Shown here: positions 51,014 to 58,712 of the stretch, piece after piece
How positions within the stretch are numbered: position 1 is the first letter of the stretch
How the letters are laid out: every line of letters begins with the position of its first letter
Assembly: GCA_963666535.1 (NCBI GenBank)
Contig: OY762913.1
Location: 744,001-808,000 of the forward strand
DNA from: G963666535 sp963666535
Lineage (GTDB): Bacteria > Bacillota > Clostridia > Oscillospirales > Oscillospiraceae
Length of the DNA stretch: 64,000 bases
Direction of reading: 5' to 3'
Notes under the pieces: model-generated
Database searches by the model: none
Told to the model about the DNA's origin: nothing
The model's input: the letters and a program-made list of their open reading frames with translations, nothing else
Translations under genes and position numbers: made by a program

Positions 51014-51437
51014 TTTTGTGTCCTTTCCGGTGCCTTTGGCACCTTTCCCATTTGTATGTCTGCGCCCGACTTCCTGTTTCGAATGCGCGCCCGGACGTTT
51101 CACGCACACCGGGTCCGTATGTACTTCTCCGGTGGATTTTAGTGTACTTTGGCATGACCACTGCATTAGATCAACTAGCTAATCTCTTGTTCCCTTCTCC
51201 AATACAAAAGGAAACAACGCATATCGGAAAAGTCCACGCCGCCTGGTATCGGCCTGCAAAGCCATGGAATTACTTTGCAAGCCTACCATTGTTGTCCATT
51301 GGAACCATCCCCTTCTTTCAGTACGTCGGGTCTTGCTATTGAAAGCCTCGCAATATGTTGTGGGTGCCCCTGCATTTCATGTGCGCATCAAAGGTGAGCG
51401 CCGAAACATATTAAAGGCAACTACCCAAATAGAAACT
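51014..51437 (-). other. Long leader between terminator and DUF4430 gene
   Basis: 424 bp with no supported gene; upstream in-frame extensions of the DUF4430 protein are Lys/Gly-rich and lack a signal peptide. A short GGTGCCtttGGCACC dyad lies near 51030-51044, just upstream of the start. The rest shows nothing I can name. Confidence 0.4.
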
Positions 51438-51490
51438 ATAAAAACAAAAATGCACCAGCTTCTATCCTATAAAGATAGAAACTGGTGCAC
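51438..51490 (-). terminator. Strong terminator controlled by the cobalamin riboswitch
   Basis: On the minus strand a near-perfect 16-bp stem TGCACCAGTTTCTATC / GATAGAAGCTGGTGCA is followed by TTTTTGTTTTTAT. It lies between the riboswitch aptamer and the DUF4430 gene, the usual place for a B12-controlled attenuator. Confidence 0.85.
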
Positions 51491-51549
51491 CCGTATTTAT
51501 GCACACAATAACATATAGCTAATAATACAATAGCCATACGTGAATAAGA

Positions 51550-51790
51550 AGTAGAGCCTGTCTTCTGACTTGCGTTATGGAAGCAATTGCTTCCTACGTC
51601 CGTATCCTACCTTCCCCTCAGGCAATTGCCCAAAAGTGGCGGTCTTTCAACCAAATACCAAACTGGTACTTCAGTACGGCCTCGCGCTTACAGCATCGGT
51701 CATATGGGGACTTGCACCCCTTTCCTTTTAACCCACCGCCTGACCCGAGAGCCTTTGCAGCAGTGAGCGCCCTATTTCATTTTAGTTGTT
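51550..51790 (-). promoter_or_regulatory. Cobalamin riboswitch
   Basis: Read on the minus strand the segment shows the B12-aptamer landmarks in order: 'GGGGTGCAAGTCCCC', 'GCTGTAAGCGCGAGGCC', 'TGCCTGAGGGGAAGG' and the 3' box 'GCAAGTCAGAAGACAGGC'. A terminator and two secreted DUF4430 genes follow. In known systems bound cobalamin lowers expression, so the surface proteins should be made when B12 is scarce. Ends are approximate. Confidence 0.85.
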
Positions 51791-51906
51791 TTGTACGAAT
51801 ATGCTAAGCTCATTCGGCAATATTTAACCCTATTTTCACATGAATCCTAACATAAGCGCTGCCAAATGTCAACATTTTTTTCACTATCTTCCAATTTTAA
51901 AATATA

Positions 51907-52767
51907 TTAAGTGGTTATCCCTTTGCATCAGCCGGTCAAAAAGTCTGGATTATGGGATAAAGCAAGATGTAGACTAAAGGCATGAAAACGGAAAAGTGTG
52001 GAATTCCGTCATGCCTAAAGCCAAGAAAATGTCTCTGGTCAGCTTCCAACAGTAGTTTGGAACCGAAGAACAGTGCCGGGAACATCTGTTACATAAGCGC
52101 TGGCCAGCGGAATTTGAATGCCCCAAATGCGGAGCATCCCGTCATTGCGTTCTGTCAAACGGAATGATTCAGTGTGCTTCATGCCGCCATCAGACCTCTG
52201 TTACCGCAGGAACTGTCATGCACGGCAGCCATGCGCCTTTGACCAAGTGGTTTCTTGCTGTGTACTTTGTGTCTCAGGATAAGCGCGGTATTTCGGCAGT
52301 GCAGTTGCAGTCTACCATTGGCGTCACATATAAGACGGCGTGGTATCTGTTGGCTCGCATCCGCAAAGCGATGCAGCAGCGGGATGATATGCACCAGCTT
52401 TCCGGCACTGTCGGATTCGATGATGCTTTTTTCGGCGGTCCAACGGTAGGGAATAAGTGTGGGCGGGGCACAGAAAAGACGAAGGTATTCGTCGCCCTGT
52501 CGTTGGATAAGCGTGGAAACCCCCGTTATCTCAAGCTGAAAGTTACACAAAATATCAAACAAGCCGCCGTAAGGAGCTTTGCTCAGGGTGCGATTGCATT
52601 GGGCACCGTTATTCGCAGCGACGGCTACCGCAGTTATGCTCCGGCACTGGCGGGATATGACCATCAGCCGACAACATATAACCCAGATAACGGTCTTCTG
52701 CATTGGATTCACATTGCAATCAGCAATGCCAAGGCTTTCATTCTGTTCACTTACCACGGCTTGCCGG
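51907..52767 (+). mobile_element. IS1595-family element, 3' truncated
   Basis: Starts with terminal repeat TTAAGTGGTTATCCCTTTG and is cut at 52767 by the left end of an IS3-family element. The matching right-hand tail of a related copy survives at 37175-37325. Confidence 0.75.
52011..52767 (+). pseudogene. IS1595-family (ISXO2-like) transposase, nonsense and truncated
   Basis: From ATG 52011 the frame reads 'MPKAKKMSLVSFQQ', then TAG (52053), then 'FGTEEQCREHLLHKRWPAEFECPKCGASRHC' with the N-terminal zinc ribbon. The ISXO2-like DDE domain follows ('VGFDDAFFGGP...TKVFVALSLDKRGNPRYLKL', 'GTVIRSDGYRSYAPAL'). It ends at 'TYHGLP' where IS3 sequence begins, losing the C-terminal tail. In-frame stop plus truncation make it non-functional. 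Confidence 0.88.
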
Positions 52768-52824
52768 TGACCTGAACCCGGAAAACTGAACCAATGGAAA
52801 TGTTAGTCACAATATGCTAGACTA
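52768..52824 (+). mobile_element. Isolated left end of the IS3-family element
   Basis: 57 bp identical to the first 57 bp of IS3 copy 1 (3495-3551), from TGACCTGAACCC to GCTAGACTA. It then jumps into a zinc-ribbon gene. It marks a deletion between an IS3 copy inserted in IS1595 and the neighbouring integrative-element DNA. Confidence 0.88.
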
Positions 52825-53138
52825 GTCGCAGTCGTCATCGTCGGCGCGGTAGGCATCGCTGAGATGGATAACGGCACCGCAGCTTTCACAGACGGTGTAG
52901 TGGTTATCGTAGCAGCGCTGGCAGAGAATGAGGTTGTGCTGTCCCCAGCGTTACTCTCGTTCCAGATGCGCTCCCCACAGTAGCCGCACAGACTGGTCAG
53001 TTCCTCCAGGCAGTCCGGGCAGAGCTCCTGCTCATCAAAAACGGTGCCTTCTTCCGGCGGGTATTCTCTTCCGCAGCTGGAGCAGATGCAGAGCTCCACT
53101 TCCTCCGCTACGGCGGGATGTATTGTTTTGGGAGGCAT
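52822..53138 (-). pseudogene. Multi-zinc-ribbon protein, frameshifted and truncated
   Basis: N-terminal part: 'ELCICSSCGREYPPEEG', 'ELCPDCLEELTSLCGYCGERIW'. Near 52945 the frame slips. The alternative frame continues 'LILCQRCYDNHYTVCESCGAVIHLSDAYRADDDDCD', so the original protein had at least five CxxC pairs. Its 3' end is replaced by the IS3 remnant. Such cysteine-rich proteins are common accessory genes on clostridial integrative elements; the function is unknown. Confidence 0.75.
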
Positions 53139-53156
53139 AAATGAATCGTCTCCTTC

Positions 53157-53444
53157 TCAATATTCCTCAGCTAACAGCATGGTGGAATGTGTTTCGTCGT
53201 CTATGACGAAGAGCTTGGCGGTGATGGGGCACGCTGAATCAAAGAGGTATTCATGCTGGTAGGTAGGCTGCTCCTGGATATGGATGAGCTTCTGCTTGCC
53301 GTCAAAAGCAGAGAGGGTAAATACCTGCAGATAGTCCTTGGTCTCCACTTCCATGGTATCAATGGTGCGCCAGAGCAGGTTCTGGATCCAGAGCGGGATG
53401 GTGCAGTCCACCCCTCTTGTGATGTACCGGGCATTGTGAAACAT
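53157..53444 (-). CDS. DUF960-family protein
   Basis: 95-residue protein. The segment 'NARYITRGVDCTIPLWIQNLLWRTID' and later 'DYLQVFTLSAFDGKQKLIHIQEQPTYQHEYLF' match the DUF960 pattern seen on mobile elements of Firmicutes. ATG 53444 follows AAGGAGGGG and directly abuts the stop of a tiny upstream frame (TAGATG). Next gene in the strand is the zinc-ribbon relic. Function unknown. Confidence 0.75.
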   Translation of the reverse strand: MFHNARYITRGVDCTIPLWIQNLLWRTIDTMEVETKDYLQVFTLSAFDGKQKLIHIQEQPTYQHEYLFDSACPITAKLFVIDDETHSTMLLAEEY

Positions 53445-53534
53445 CTAGTCGTTCCCCTCCTTTGTAAGTTCGTCGATTGCGATGCAGAGCAGGGCGGCCA
53501 GGGCCGAGAGTGCTACCCCGATGACCCGCTCCAT
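53445..53534 (-). CDS. Tiny membrane-like peptide gene (29 aa), tentative
   Basis: 'MERVIGVALSALAALLCIAI' followed by an acidic tail ending 'KEGND', with the stop immediately before the DUF960 start. One hydrophobic helix. The frame is open for several codons upstream of the ATG without a better start, so it may be the tail of a lost gene rather than a gene in its own right. Confidence 0.35.
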   Translation of the reverse strand: MERVIGVALSALAALLCIAIDELTKEGND

Positions 53535-53591
53535 AAGCTTGCTTACTGTCTCATTGGTGATTTCATCCCTTTCAATCCCTTTTAACGCCGG

Positions 53592-53681
53592 TTAAGACTG
53601 CACGAAAACATGCTTTTGAAGGACTTTGCCGAGGAAGTCCATGAGAAGTGCGCTCACAGCGCGCGGGAGGTTTTTTAGCAT
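53592..53681 (-). CDS. Tiny peptide gene (29 aa), tentative
   Basis: 'MLKNLPRAVSALLMDFLGKV' then 'LQKHVFVQS'. ATG 53681 is preceded by AGGAGAG at proper spacing. It is amphipathic and basic. It is first in the leftward row that continues with the other 29-residue frame and DUF960. No family recognised. Confidence 0.35.
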   Translation of the reverse strand: MLKNLPRAVSALLMDFLGKVLQKHVFVQS

Positions 53682-53770
53682 CTGATTTCTCTCCTTTCTA
53701 ATTTTAGGAAATACGGGATCTAAGCTCTGCTTTCCCACGAAAAATAAGGTTCTCCCCGGAAAAACAAAAA

Positions 53771-53817
53771 GACGAGATATCTCCCGTAGTGCCATAAACT
53801 ACGGGAGATATCTCGTC
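53771..53817 (-). terminator. 20-bp perfect inverted repeat, attenuator or terminator
   Basis: Arms GACGAGATATCTCCCGTAGT (53771-53790) and its exact complement (53798-53817) with a 7-base loop. On the minus strand TTTTTGTTTTT follows. It lies at the 5' side of the leftward small genes and just left of the rightward excisionase-like gene, so it may be an attenuator in the leader of the leftward unit. Confidence 0.65.
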
Positions 53818-53905
53818 TACTCAGTAATAATATATCGTTTAACCTGCTGGAAAGGCCAATTAAACCACAACAGGTACTTAATAACAATATAGGGAGGTAA
53901 ACAAA

Positions 53906-54073
53906 ATGACCATACTAAATGAGGCGTCAGACATTCTGACCATTCCAGAAATAAGGGACATCCTGTACATCGGAAAGAACCAGGCTTATGACCTGATACG
54001 GTCCGGAGAATTAAAGGGGTTCAAAATTGGGCGAGGCTGGAGGGTTTCCAAATCTGCGCTTTTAGTTTATTGA
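53906..54073 (+). CDS. Excisionase-type helix-turn-helix protein
   Basis: 55-residue protein of the excisionase/MerR-like HTH_17 family: 'ILTIPEIRDILYIGKNQAYDLIRSGELKGFKIGRGWRVSKSAL'. ATG 53906 follows GGGAGG. Such proteins direct excision or regulate integrative elements. It supports the view that 52.8-55.5 kb is a degraded integrative element; no integrase remains next to it. Confidence 0.8.
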   Translation: MTILNEASDILTIPEIRDILYIGKNQAYDLIRSGELKGFKIGRGWRVSKSALLVY

Positions 54074-54393
54074 GCGGATGGGCGGATAACTGAATAAAAG
54101 AAATTGCAGCATAATCAGGGCGAATAAGGAGTTTACTTCGATCATTCGCCCATCTGCCCCAGAGATATTTGCCTTGAACTCATATCGCTATAAAAAAGCG
54201 GTAAAGACTACAGATTTTATTAATGCGTTTTACATCTTACGAATTAGGGTCATATCTATCCGGGAATGGTATTGCAATTCAGGGCCTATGGGCACAAAAC
54301 GGAGATCAAAAGGTTTCTTCACTGTTGGCCGGCTAGGATGATGCTTTCATCACGCATACTATCGCCAGCATCGCCCTTGTAAAGGAGGAACAT
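54074..54393. other. Non-coding stretch in the integrative-element remnant
   Basis: No gene seen. A hairpin with 8-bp arms GGCGAATA-type sequence (GGGCGAAT ... ATTCGCCC, about 54118-54150) lies near the left end; otherwise nothing identifiable. Confidence 0.35.
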
Positions 54394-54671
54394 CATGTCT
54401 AACATTCTCAACTTAGAACAGGTCCCTGAACCGAGCGGTGAGTTCTACCGCAGCCATAGTCACACTGCTATTGAATACTCCATCAGTGAGGATATTTGTC
54501 CAAGGCAAATGCGTACTTGATCCTACAGCAGCTACATCGACGGAAAACTTATATCTTGCGTTCAAAGCCTTTTGTGATGAAAATGGCACTGCTGAGAGCA
54601 ATAAGATTGACTTTGCACGTAAGCTTCAGGGGGCCTTTCCCCAATTAACTGCTGCAGGACACAAAAAATGA
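54394..54671 (+). pseudogene. Phage/plasmid primase C-terminal fragment
   Basis: ATG 54394 with AAAGGAGG starts a 41-codon frame that soon stops. An overlapping frame carries 'CVLDPTAATSTENLYLAFKAFCDENGTAESNKIDFARKLQGAFP'. That segment resembles the C-terminal winged-helix part of D5/P4-type primase-helicases. The two pieces look like a start region fused to the tail of a larger replication gene by deletion. Assignment moderate. Confidence 0.45.
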
Positions 54672-54934
54672 ATAAGTACTATGCGTTCATCACCCCTTTT
54701 GCAGTTGGGATATTTACTCAGTGGCCCGAAGTTGATGCCATCGTCACAGGCACTAAGGGGGCTCATCACAGATCTTTTTGCACCTTCGAAGCAGCCCAGG
54801 ACTTTATATTGTCTAACCTGCCTGAAATGGACAGGCAAGACTTCGGGCTTAATAGAAACCCAATCTATTTGAATAAAAAATTTGTCCGAACAAAACAGTT
54901 TTTTGCGGAAAAAGAAGCCAAAAAACGTGGATAG
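54668..54934 (+). CDS. Viroplasmin (caulimovirus/RNase H1 N-terminal) domain protein
   Basis: 88-residue protein: 'YYAFITPFAVGIFTQWPEVDAIVTGTKGAHHRSFCTFEAAQDFI' matches the RNase HI N-terminal (hybrid-binding, viroplasmin) domain, but no RNase H catalytic domain follows. The C-terminus is basic ('KKFVRTKQFFAEKEAKKRG'). It overlaps the end of the primase fragment by four bases. It could bind RNA-DNA hybrids on its own, or be the surviving half of a longer gene. Confidence 0.65.
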   Translation: MNKYYAFITPFAVGIFTQWPEVDAIVTGTKGAHHRSFCTFEAAQDFILSNLPEMDRQDFGLNRNPIYLNKKFVRTKQFFAEKEAKKRG

Positions 54935-55195
54935 GCTTAGCATTTCACTAGACTGTCCGCATGTTCGCTATATTGATCGATACATAATCATTATCTGCGT
55001 AGTGTAAGCGCGGGAGAGATGCCGCAAGCAGCGCTATGACTGCCGCCGGGATAAGGCGCTGGTACCCACTGGGATGGGTGTATCATGCTGATGGTTAGCA
55101 AGGCACTATTTATCTGGATCAGACTGAGCCAGTCGAAGGTACTATTTTTGGCTTCAGAAACATAGAAATGGAAAAAGAGAAAAGGAGGTGGTCTC

Positions 55196-55459
55196 ATGGC
55201 CGTGCGGGAAACAATAAAGCTTAATTTCAGATTTCATAATCCCAACACGCGGGAAGAGACCGCTGACTTTTTGGTAAAACTCTTCATTGAGGTGAACAAG
55301 CCTAAGGTAAAAACAGCAATTTACAAGGCAGCAGAAGAAAACGCGGCGAAGCAACCCAAAAGCATCATGGTACAGCTTGATGTGGATCAAGCAGAACCGA
55401 AGCGGGAAAGTACCATCAAGAGCAAAAGTAGAACGTCAAAGAAAGCAATTGCAAGCTAA
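55196..55459 (+). CDS. Small basic protein of the integrative element
   Basis: 87 residues: a folded N-terminal part ('IKLNFRFHNPNTREETADFLVKLFIEVNKPKV') and a Lys/Ser-rich tail ('KSKSRTSKKAIAS'). Strong AAAGGAGG site before ATG 55196 and a terminator directly after the stop show a real single-gene unit. I recognise it only as a common accessory gene of clostridial mobile elements; function unknown. Confidence 0.65.
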   Translation: MAVRETIKLNFRFHNPNTREETADFLVKLFIEVNKPKVKTAIYKAAEENAAKQPKSIMVQLDVDQAEPKRESTIKSKSRTSKKAIAS

Positions 55460-55470
55460 ACTAAGATACA

Positions 55471-55510
55471 AAGATGCCCCGTCATCGTGAAGTGACGGGG
55501 CATCTTTTAT
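55471..55510 (+). terminator. Rho-independent terminator
   Basis: Perfect 14-bp arms AAGATGCCCCGTCA (55471-55484) and TGACGGGGCATCTT (55493-55506), then TTAT, just after the small basic protein gene. Confidence 0.85.
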
Positions 55511-55554
55511 TTGTTGTATCATTTATGATATACTATGTGTTACGATTTATTTGA

Positions 55555-55704
55555 TTACGAATAAGTAACGTTCCATTTTATTACATCTGCATGTACAGTC
55601 GATTTCGAGACACCAAATTTTTTGGCGGCGGCTCGCACGGTTGCTCCGTTTTCTATGATGTACAAGGCCAGCTCTGCGGCCCGTTCCTCAATAGTCCCAT
55701 TCAA
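55555..55704 (-). pseudogene. spoIIID: SpoIIID-like sporulation regulator, HTH half only
   Basis: The minus strand encodes about 49 residues: 'IEERAAELALYIIENGATVRAAAKKFGVSKSTVHADVIKW', then stop. This is the N-terminal HTH of SpoIIID, the mother-cell sporulation regulator. Normal SpoIIID is about 85-95 residues and continues with a basic C-terminal helix needed for DNA binding, which is absent here. Start is probably TTG 55704 behind GAGGGG. It is either a decayed paralogue or a short SpoIIID-like protein of unknown use. Confidence 0.55.
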
Positions 55705-55971
55705 TGCCAACACCCCTCACATTCTTTGCTGTATCTATATGAGGGGAGGGGCGGTGATATGCCGAAAGACAGGAAGGGGCAGAGGGAATCGAAAGAAAGG
55801 CTGTGGGTGTTTTTGGGAACAGGGGGAAATACCAGAATCAGTATTTAGTGACACCCAATGGCTACCCGGTCATGGCGGGAAGTGTCCTGTGTGAGACGGT
55901 CAGACTTGTTCCCGGACGGAATCTTTTGTGCGAAAGACACCCCTCATGCCACAGGTGGGAATATTTGTAGA

Positions 55972-55999
55972 TTGACAAAAGTTACAAAAAAGTTACAAT
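55972..55999 (+). promoter_or_regulatory. Promoter of the CAP-domain gene
   Basis: TTGACA (55972-55977), 16-bp spacer, TACAAT (55994-55999), about 20 bp before the start codon at 56020. AAAGGGGTG serves as ribosome binding site. The leader is very short. Confidence 0.7.
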
Positions 56000-56019
56000 G
56001 ATGACAAAGGGGTGACGAA

Positions 56020-57246
56020 ATGAAAAAAACAAACAAAAAAATCGCATTGATTATGGCATCCGTTCTCGTAACTTCCAGTATGGTAGTCAGTTCATCGGCG
56101 GCTTTCATCACGTATGGCGCGTCATGCAACGGAAACAATACTTCCTGGAATACTGGCTGCACATCTGGGAATGCGCAGGGTTCGAACTGTCTGCCCGGGT
56201 CGGATTTAAATTCGATGTTGGGTGGCCTGTATTCCTCCTGTACCAATCCGCAGAATAGCGGGGCGCCCTGCAACACCGATGCTGCAAACGCGTCATCCGG
56301 CAATTGTCAATCAATTCAATCTTATCTGGATGCCGCACAGCAGAAGGCGGCTTGCAGCACAAACAATACGGAAGGCTATTGCGGGGATACGACGGCGGAG
56401 GAGACGGCTGCTGCGCCTGAAACGACCCAGACAGCTACCGATTATAACAGTGCCAATACAGCAACAGCCGCTGATGAGGCAGCTAGCCGCGCTACGCCCG
56501 ACAGTTCCGCCGTTGCGGCGGCGGAAGAGACAATTACGGCAGCTGAAACAGCGCAAGCAGTCAGCACCGATACCGCCGGTACAGCAACACCGGACAGCCA
56601 GACAAGCAGCTGCGATACATCCGTAACGTTTTCCGATTTTAGCCTGAACACGACAAATAAGTTGTTTGCCTGCCTAAACAGCATGCTTGAAAAATGCGGA
56701 ATCAATTTGTGTAAGTTTGGCTTCAACCTGCCGGAAAGCTCCGATACCGCCACACAGGAACCGACTGCCCCTGTGGAGGACGCAGCCGAGGTAACGACCA
56801 CACCGCCGGTTGAAACAACGCCCGTACCCGAAGACAGCGGCACAGGTGCAGCCACGACGCAAACAGCAGATAACCTGTCCTATGAAGAGCAGGTTGCGGT
56901 GCTTGTAAACGAACAGCGCGCGGCGAATGGGCTTGCCCCCCTGACGCTCAACTATGCGCTGTCCAATGTGGCAAGAGCTAAATCCCAGGACATGCATGAC
57001 AACAACTATTTCTCGCATACCAGTCCAACCTATGGCTCTCCCTTTGACATGATTACTTCCTTCGGTATCAGCTATAGGGCGGCCGGTGAGAATATCGCGA
57101 TGGGATATGCCACGCCGGAAGCGGTTGTGAACGCATGGATGAACTCCCCCGGACACAGAGCCAATATCTTAAACGCCTCCTTCCAGCAAATCGGCGTGGG
57201 CTATGTTGCCGATGGAAACTACTGGACGCAGGAATTTATTGGTTAA
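56020..57246 (+). CDS. Secreted CAP-domain (SCP/PR1, YkwD-like) protein
   Basis: 408-residue exported protein. A signal peptide is at about 1-29 and a Cys/Asn/Ser-rich N-terminal part follows, with many cysteines ('SCNGNNTSWNTGCTSGNAQGSNC'). A long Ala/Thr/Glu-rich linker leads to a C-terminal CAP domain (about 285-408) with 'EEQVAVLVNEQRAANGLAPL', 'HDNNYFSHTSPTYGSPFD', 'AGENIAMGY' and 'NSPGHRANILN'. CAP proteins of spore formers are often spore-coat or extracellular proteins of unclear activity. It has its own promoter and terminator. Confidence 0.88.
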   Translation: MKKTNKKIALIMASVLVTSSMVVSSSAAFITYGASCNGNNTSWNTGCTSGNAQGSNCLPGSDLNSMLGGLYSSCTNPQNSGAPCNTDAANASSGNCQSIQSYLDAAQQKAACSTNNTEGYCGDTTAEETAAAPETTQTATDYNSANTATAADEAASRATPDSSAVAAAEETITAAETAQAVSTDTAGTATPDSQTSSCDTSVTFSDFSLNTTNKLFACLNSMLEKCGINLCKFGFNLPESSDTATQEPTAPVEDAAEVTTTPPVETTPVPEDSGTGAATTQTADNLSYEEQVAVLVNEQRAANGLAPLTLNYALSNVARAKSQDMHDNNYFSHTSPTYGSPFDMITSFGISYRAAGENIAMGYATPEAVVNAWMNSPGHRANILNASFQQIGVGYVADGNYWTQEFIG

Positions 57247-57317
57247 AGAATGCAACGTAGCAAGCGAAAGTTCTCGTCTCAATCAGCATAAAATTACATC
57301 AGCCATAATCAGCCGGA

Positions 57318-57345
57318 GTGCGCCGCCCCTGAAGGGGCGGCGCAC
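57318..57345 (+). terminator. Terminator of the CAP-domain gene
   Basis: Perfect 12-bp GC-rich arms GTGCGCCGCCCC (57318-57329) and GGGGCGGCGCAC (57334-57345) with a 4-base loop, then TTCGTT. The remaining sequence to 57563 is AT-rich with no gene and should hold the promoter of the next gene. Confidence 0.75.
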
Positions 57346-57563
57346 TTCGTTAAAAAATTGCACAGAATTGGCAAAAGTATGAATTTGATGGTCTCTTTCC
57401 ACAGATACCCCTCAAATATTGAGCAAAATAAACAAAAAAAATTTTTAAAAATCAATATCGCTAACGATTATACATAAAACGGACGATATAATTGCAGGGA
57501 AAGACGTGGGGACAGATTGGGCGGATTCCCTGATGCTCTGCGAATAAACAGGAGGTAATGACG

Positions 57564-58595
57564 ATGATTAGTATTCTGGGTGAAAAGATCGATATGTCAC
57601 AGCTGGAATTGGGCGACATTATTGACGTAAATGTGTTGCAAAATTTTTTGGATAATTTTGCGGTTGGATTCAATTGCGCGGCGGTGTCAGTGGGGCGGCG
57701 AGGAGAGGAATTTACAAAACCCAGCCATTATCGGCCGTTTTGCTCCAATTTCGTGCATTCATCCACCATTGGTGATCACCGCTGTGCGACCTGCCACAAC
57801 GAATTTGGACGCAAAGCCATTGCCCAGAACCGGCCCTATGTCGGCTATTGCCACGCGGGACTGGTGGATTTTGCTGCACCCGTGATCATTCACGGCGAGC
57901 ACCTCGGTACTGTTTTGGGCGGACAGATTCTGGACAAGCCCATGGAGGAGGAAGCAGTGCGCAAGGTCGCAGAGGAAATTGGCGTGTCTGGGGACGGGTT
58001 GGCTGAGGCGGCGCGGCAGATCGACATCGTACCCATGGGCACCGTGGAGTCGGCTGCCGAAGTTTTATACATTGTGGTTAATGCGCTGGCTGCCAGCGGC
58101 TTTAACCGCATTGAGACAAATGTTCTTACCTCACAATTGGCAGCGAACTTTATCCAGATATCAGACACCATCGAAAGCCTTGCAACCGATGCCCAGTCCA
58201 TCACTGGAAAGCAGTCGGAGCTGATGACGGAGATCAAAAGCGTGAATGCTTTAATTAGCAAGATCACGACCATTTTAAACTCCATTTCAAAAATCGCCGA
58301 TCAAACCAAGATATTGGGTATTAACTCGTCTGTGGAAGCGGCCCGTCTGGGGAATGGGGGTAAGACCTTTGCGGTGTTAGCGGAGGAAATCCGCAGTCTG
58401 TCCGAGTCCACAAAGCGAACTGTGGCACAAATCAACACCATTAACAAGGAAGTGAACGAGAGCGTTACGACTACCCTTGAAATGGCCCAGACCACCATGG
58501 GGACTACCAGCAATCAGTCTGCCTCTATGGAGGAACTATTTGCCACCGTCCAGAGATCTGTCGCGCTGGCAGAAAGACTGAAGAACCTTTCCTGA
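57564..58595 (+). CDS. Soluble PocR-domain methyl-accepting receptor
   Basis: 343-residue cytoplasmic receptor with no membrane segment. The N-terminal PocR ligand domain (about 10-180) has conserved cysteines ('CSNFVHSS', 'HRCATCHNEFGRKA', 'YVGYCHAGLVDFAAPVI'). The C-terminal MCP signalling domain (about 200-343) carries the hairpin-tip-like 'ISKIADQTKILGINSSVEAARLGNGGKTFAVLAEEIRSL'. The start is ATG 57564, eight bases after GGAGG; an ATG at 57558 is too close to it. PocR domains sense small metabolites (propanediol in PocR). No che genes are adjacent. The cysteines could bind metal or FeS; the ligand is unknown. Confidence 0.88.
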   Translation: MISILGEKIDMSQLELGDIIDVNVLQNFLDNFAVGFNCAAVSVGRRGEEFTKPSHYRPFCSNFVHSSTIGDHRCATCHNEFGRKAIAQNRPYVGYCHAGLVDFAAPVIIHGEHLGTVLGGQILDKPMEEEAVRKVAEEIGVSGDGLAEAARQIDIVPMGTVESAAEVLYIVVNALAASGFNRIETNVLTSQLAANFIQISDTIESLATDAQSITGKQSELMTEIKSVNALISKITTILNSISKIADQTKILGINSSVEAARLGNGGKTFAVLAEEIRSLSESTKRTVAQINTINKEVNESVTTTLEMAQTTMGTTSNQSASMEELFATVQRSVALAERLKNLS

Positions 58596-58621
58596 GTTCA
58601 GTCAGAAGGGTACATGGGAAC

Positions 58622-58678
58622 AGCCAAAACAAAAGGGAGGGATCCGGTTCAATCGGATCCCTCCCTTTTGTTTTGGCT
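58622..58678. terminator. Bidirectional terminator, 25-bp perfect stem
   Basis: Perfect 25-bp inverted arms at 58622-58646 and 58654-58678 (core GGGAGGGATCCG / CGGATCCCTCCC flanked by AAAACAAAA / TTTTGTTTT) between convergent genes. It should stop both the PocR-MCP and the SLH transcripts. Confidence 0.9.
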
Positions 58679-58712
58679 CTGTGCGGGGCCAATCTACCCA
58701 CGGGATAGCGGA

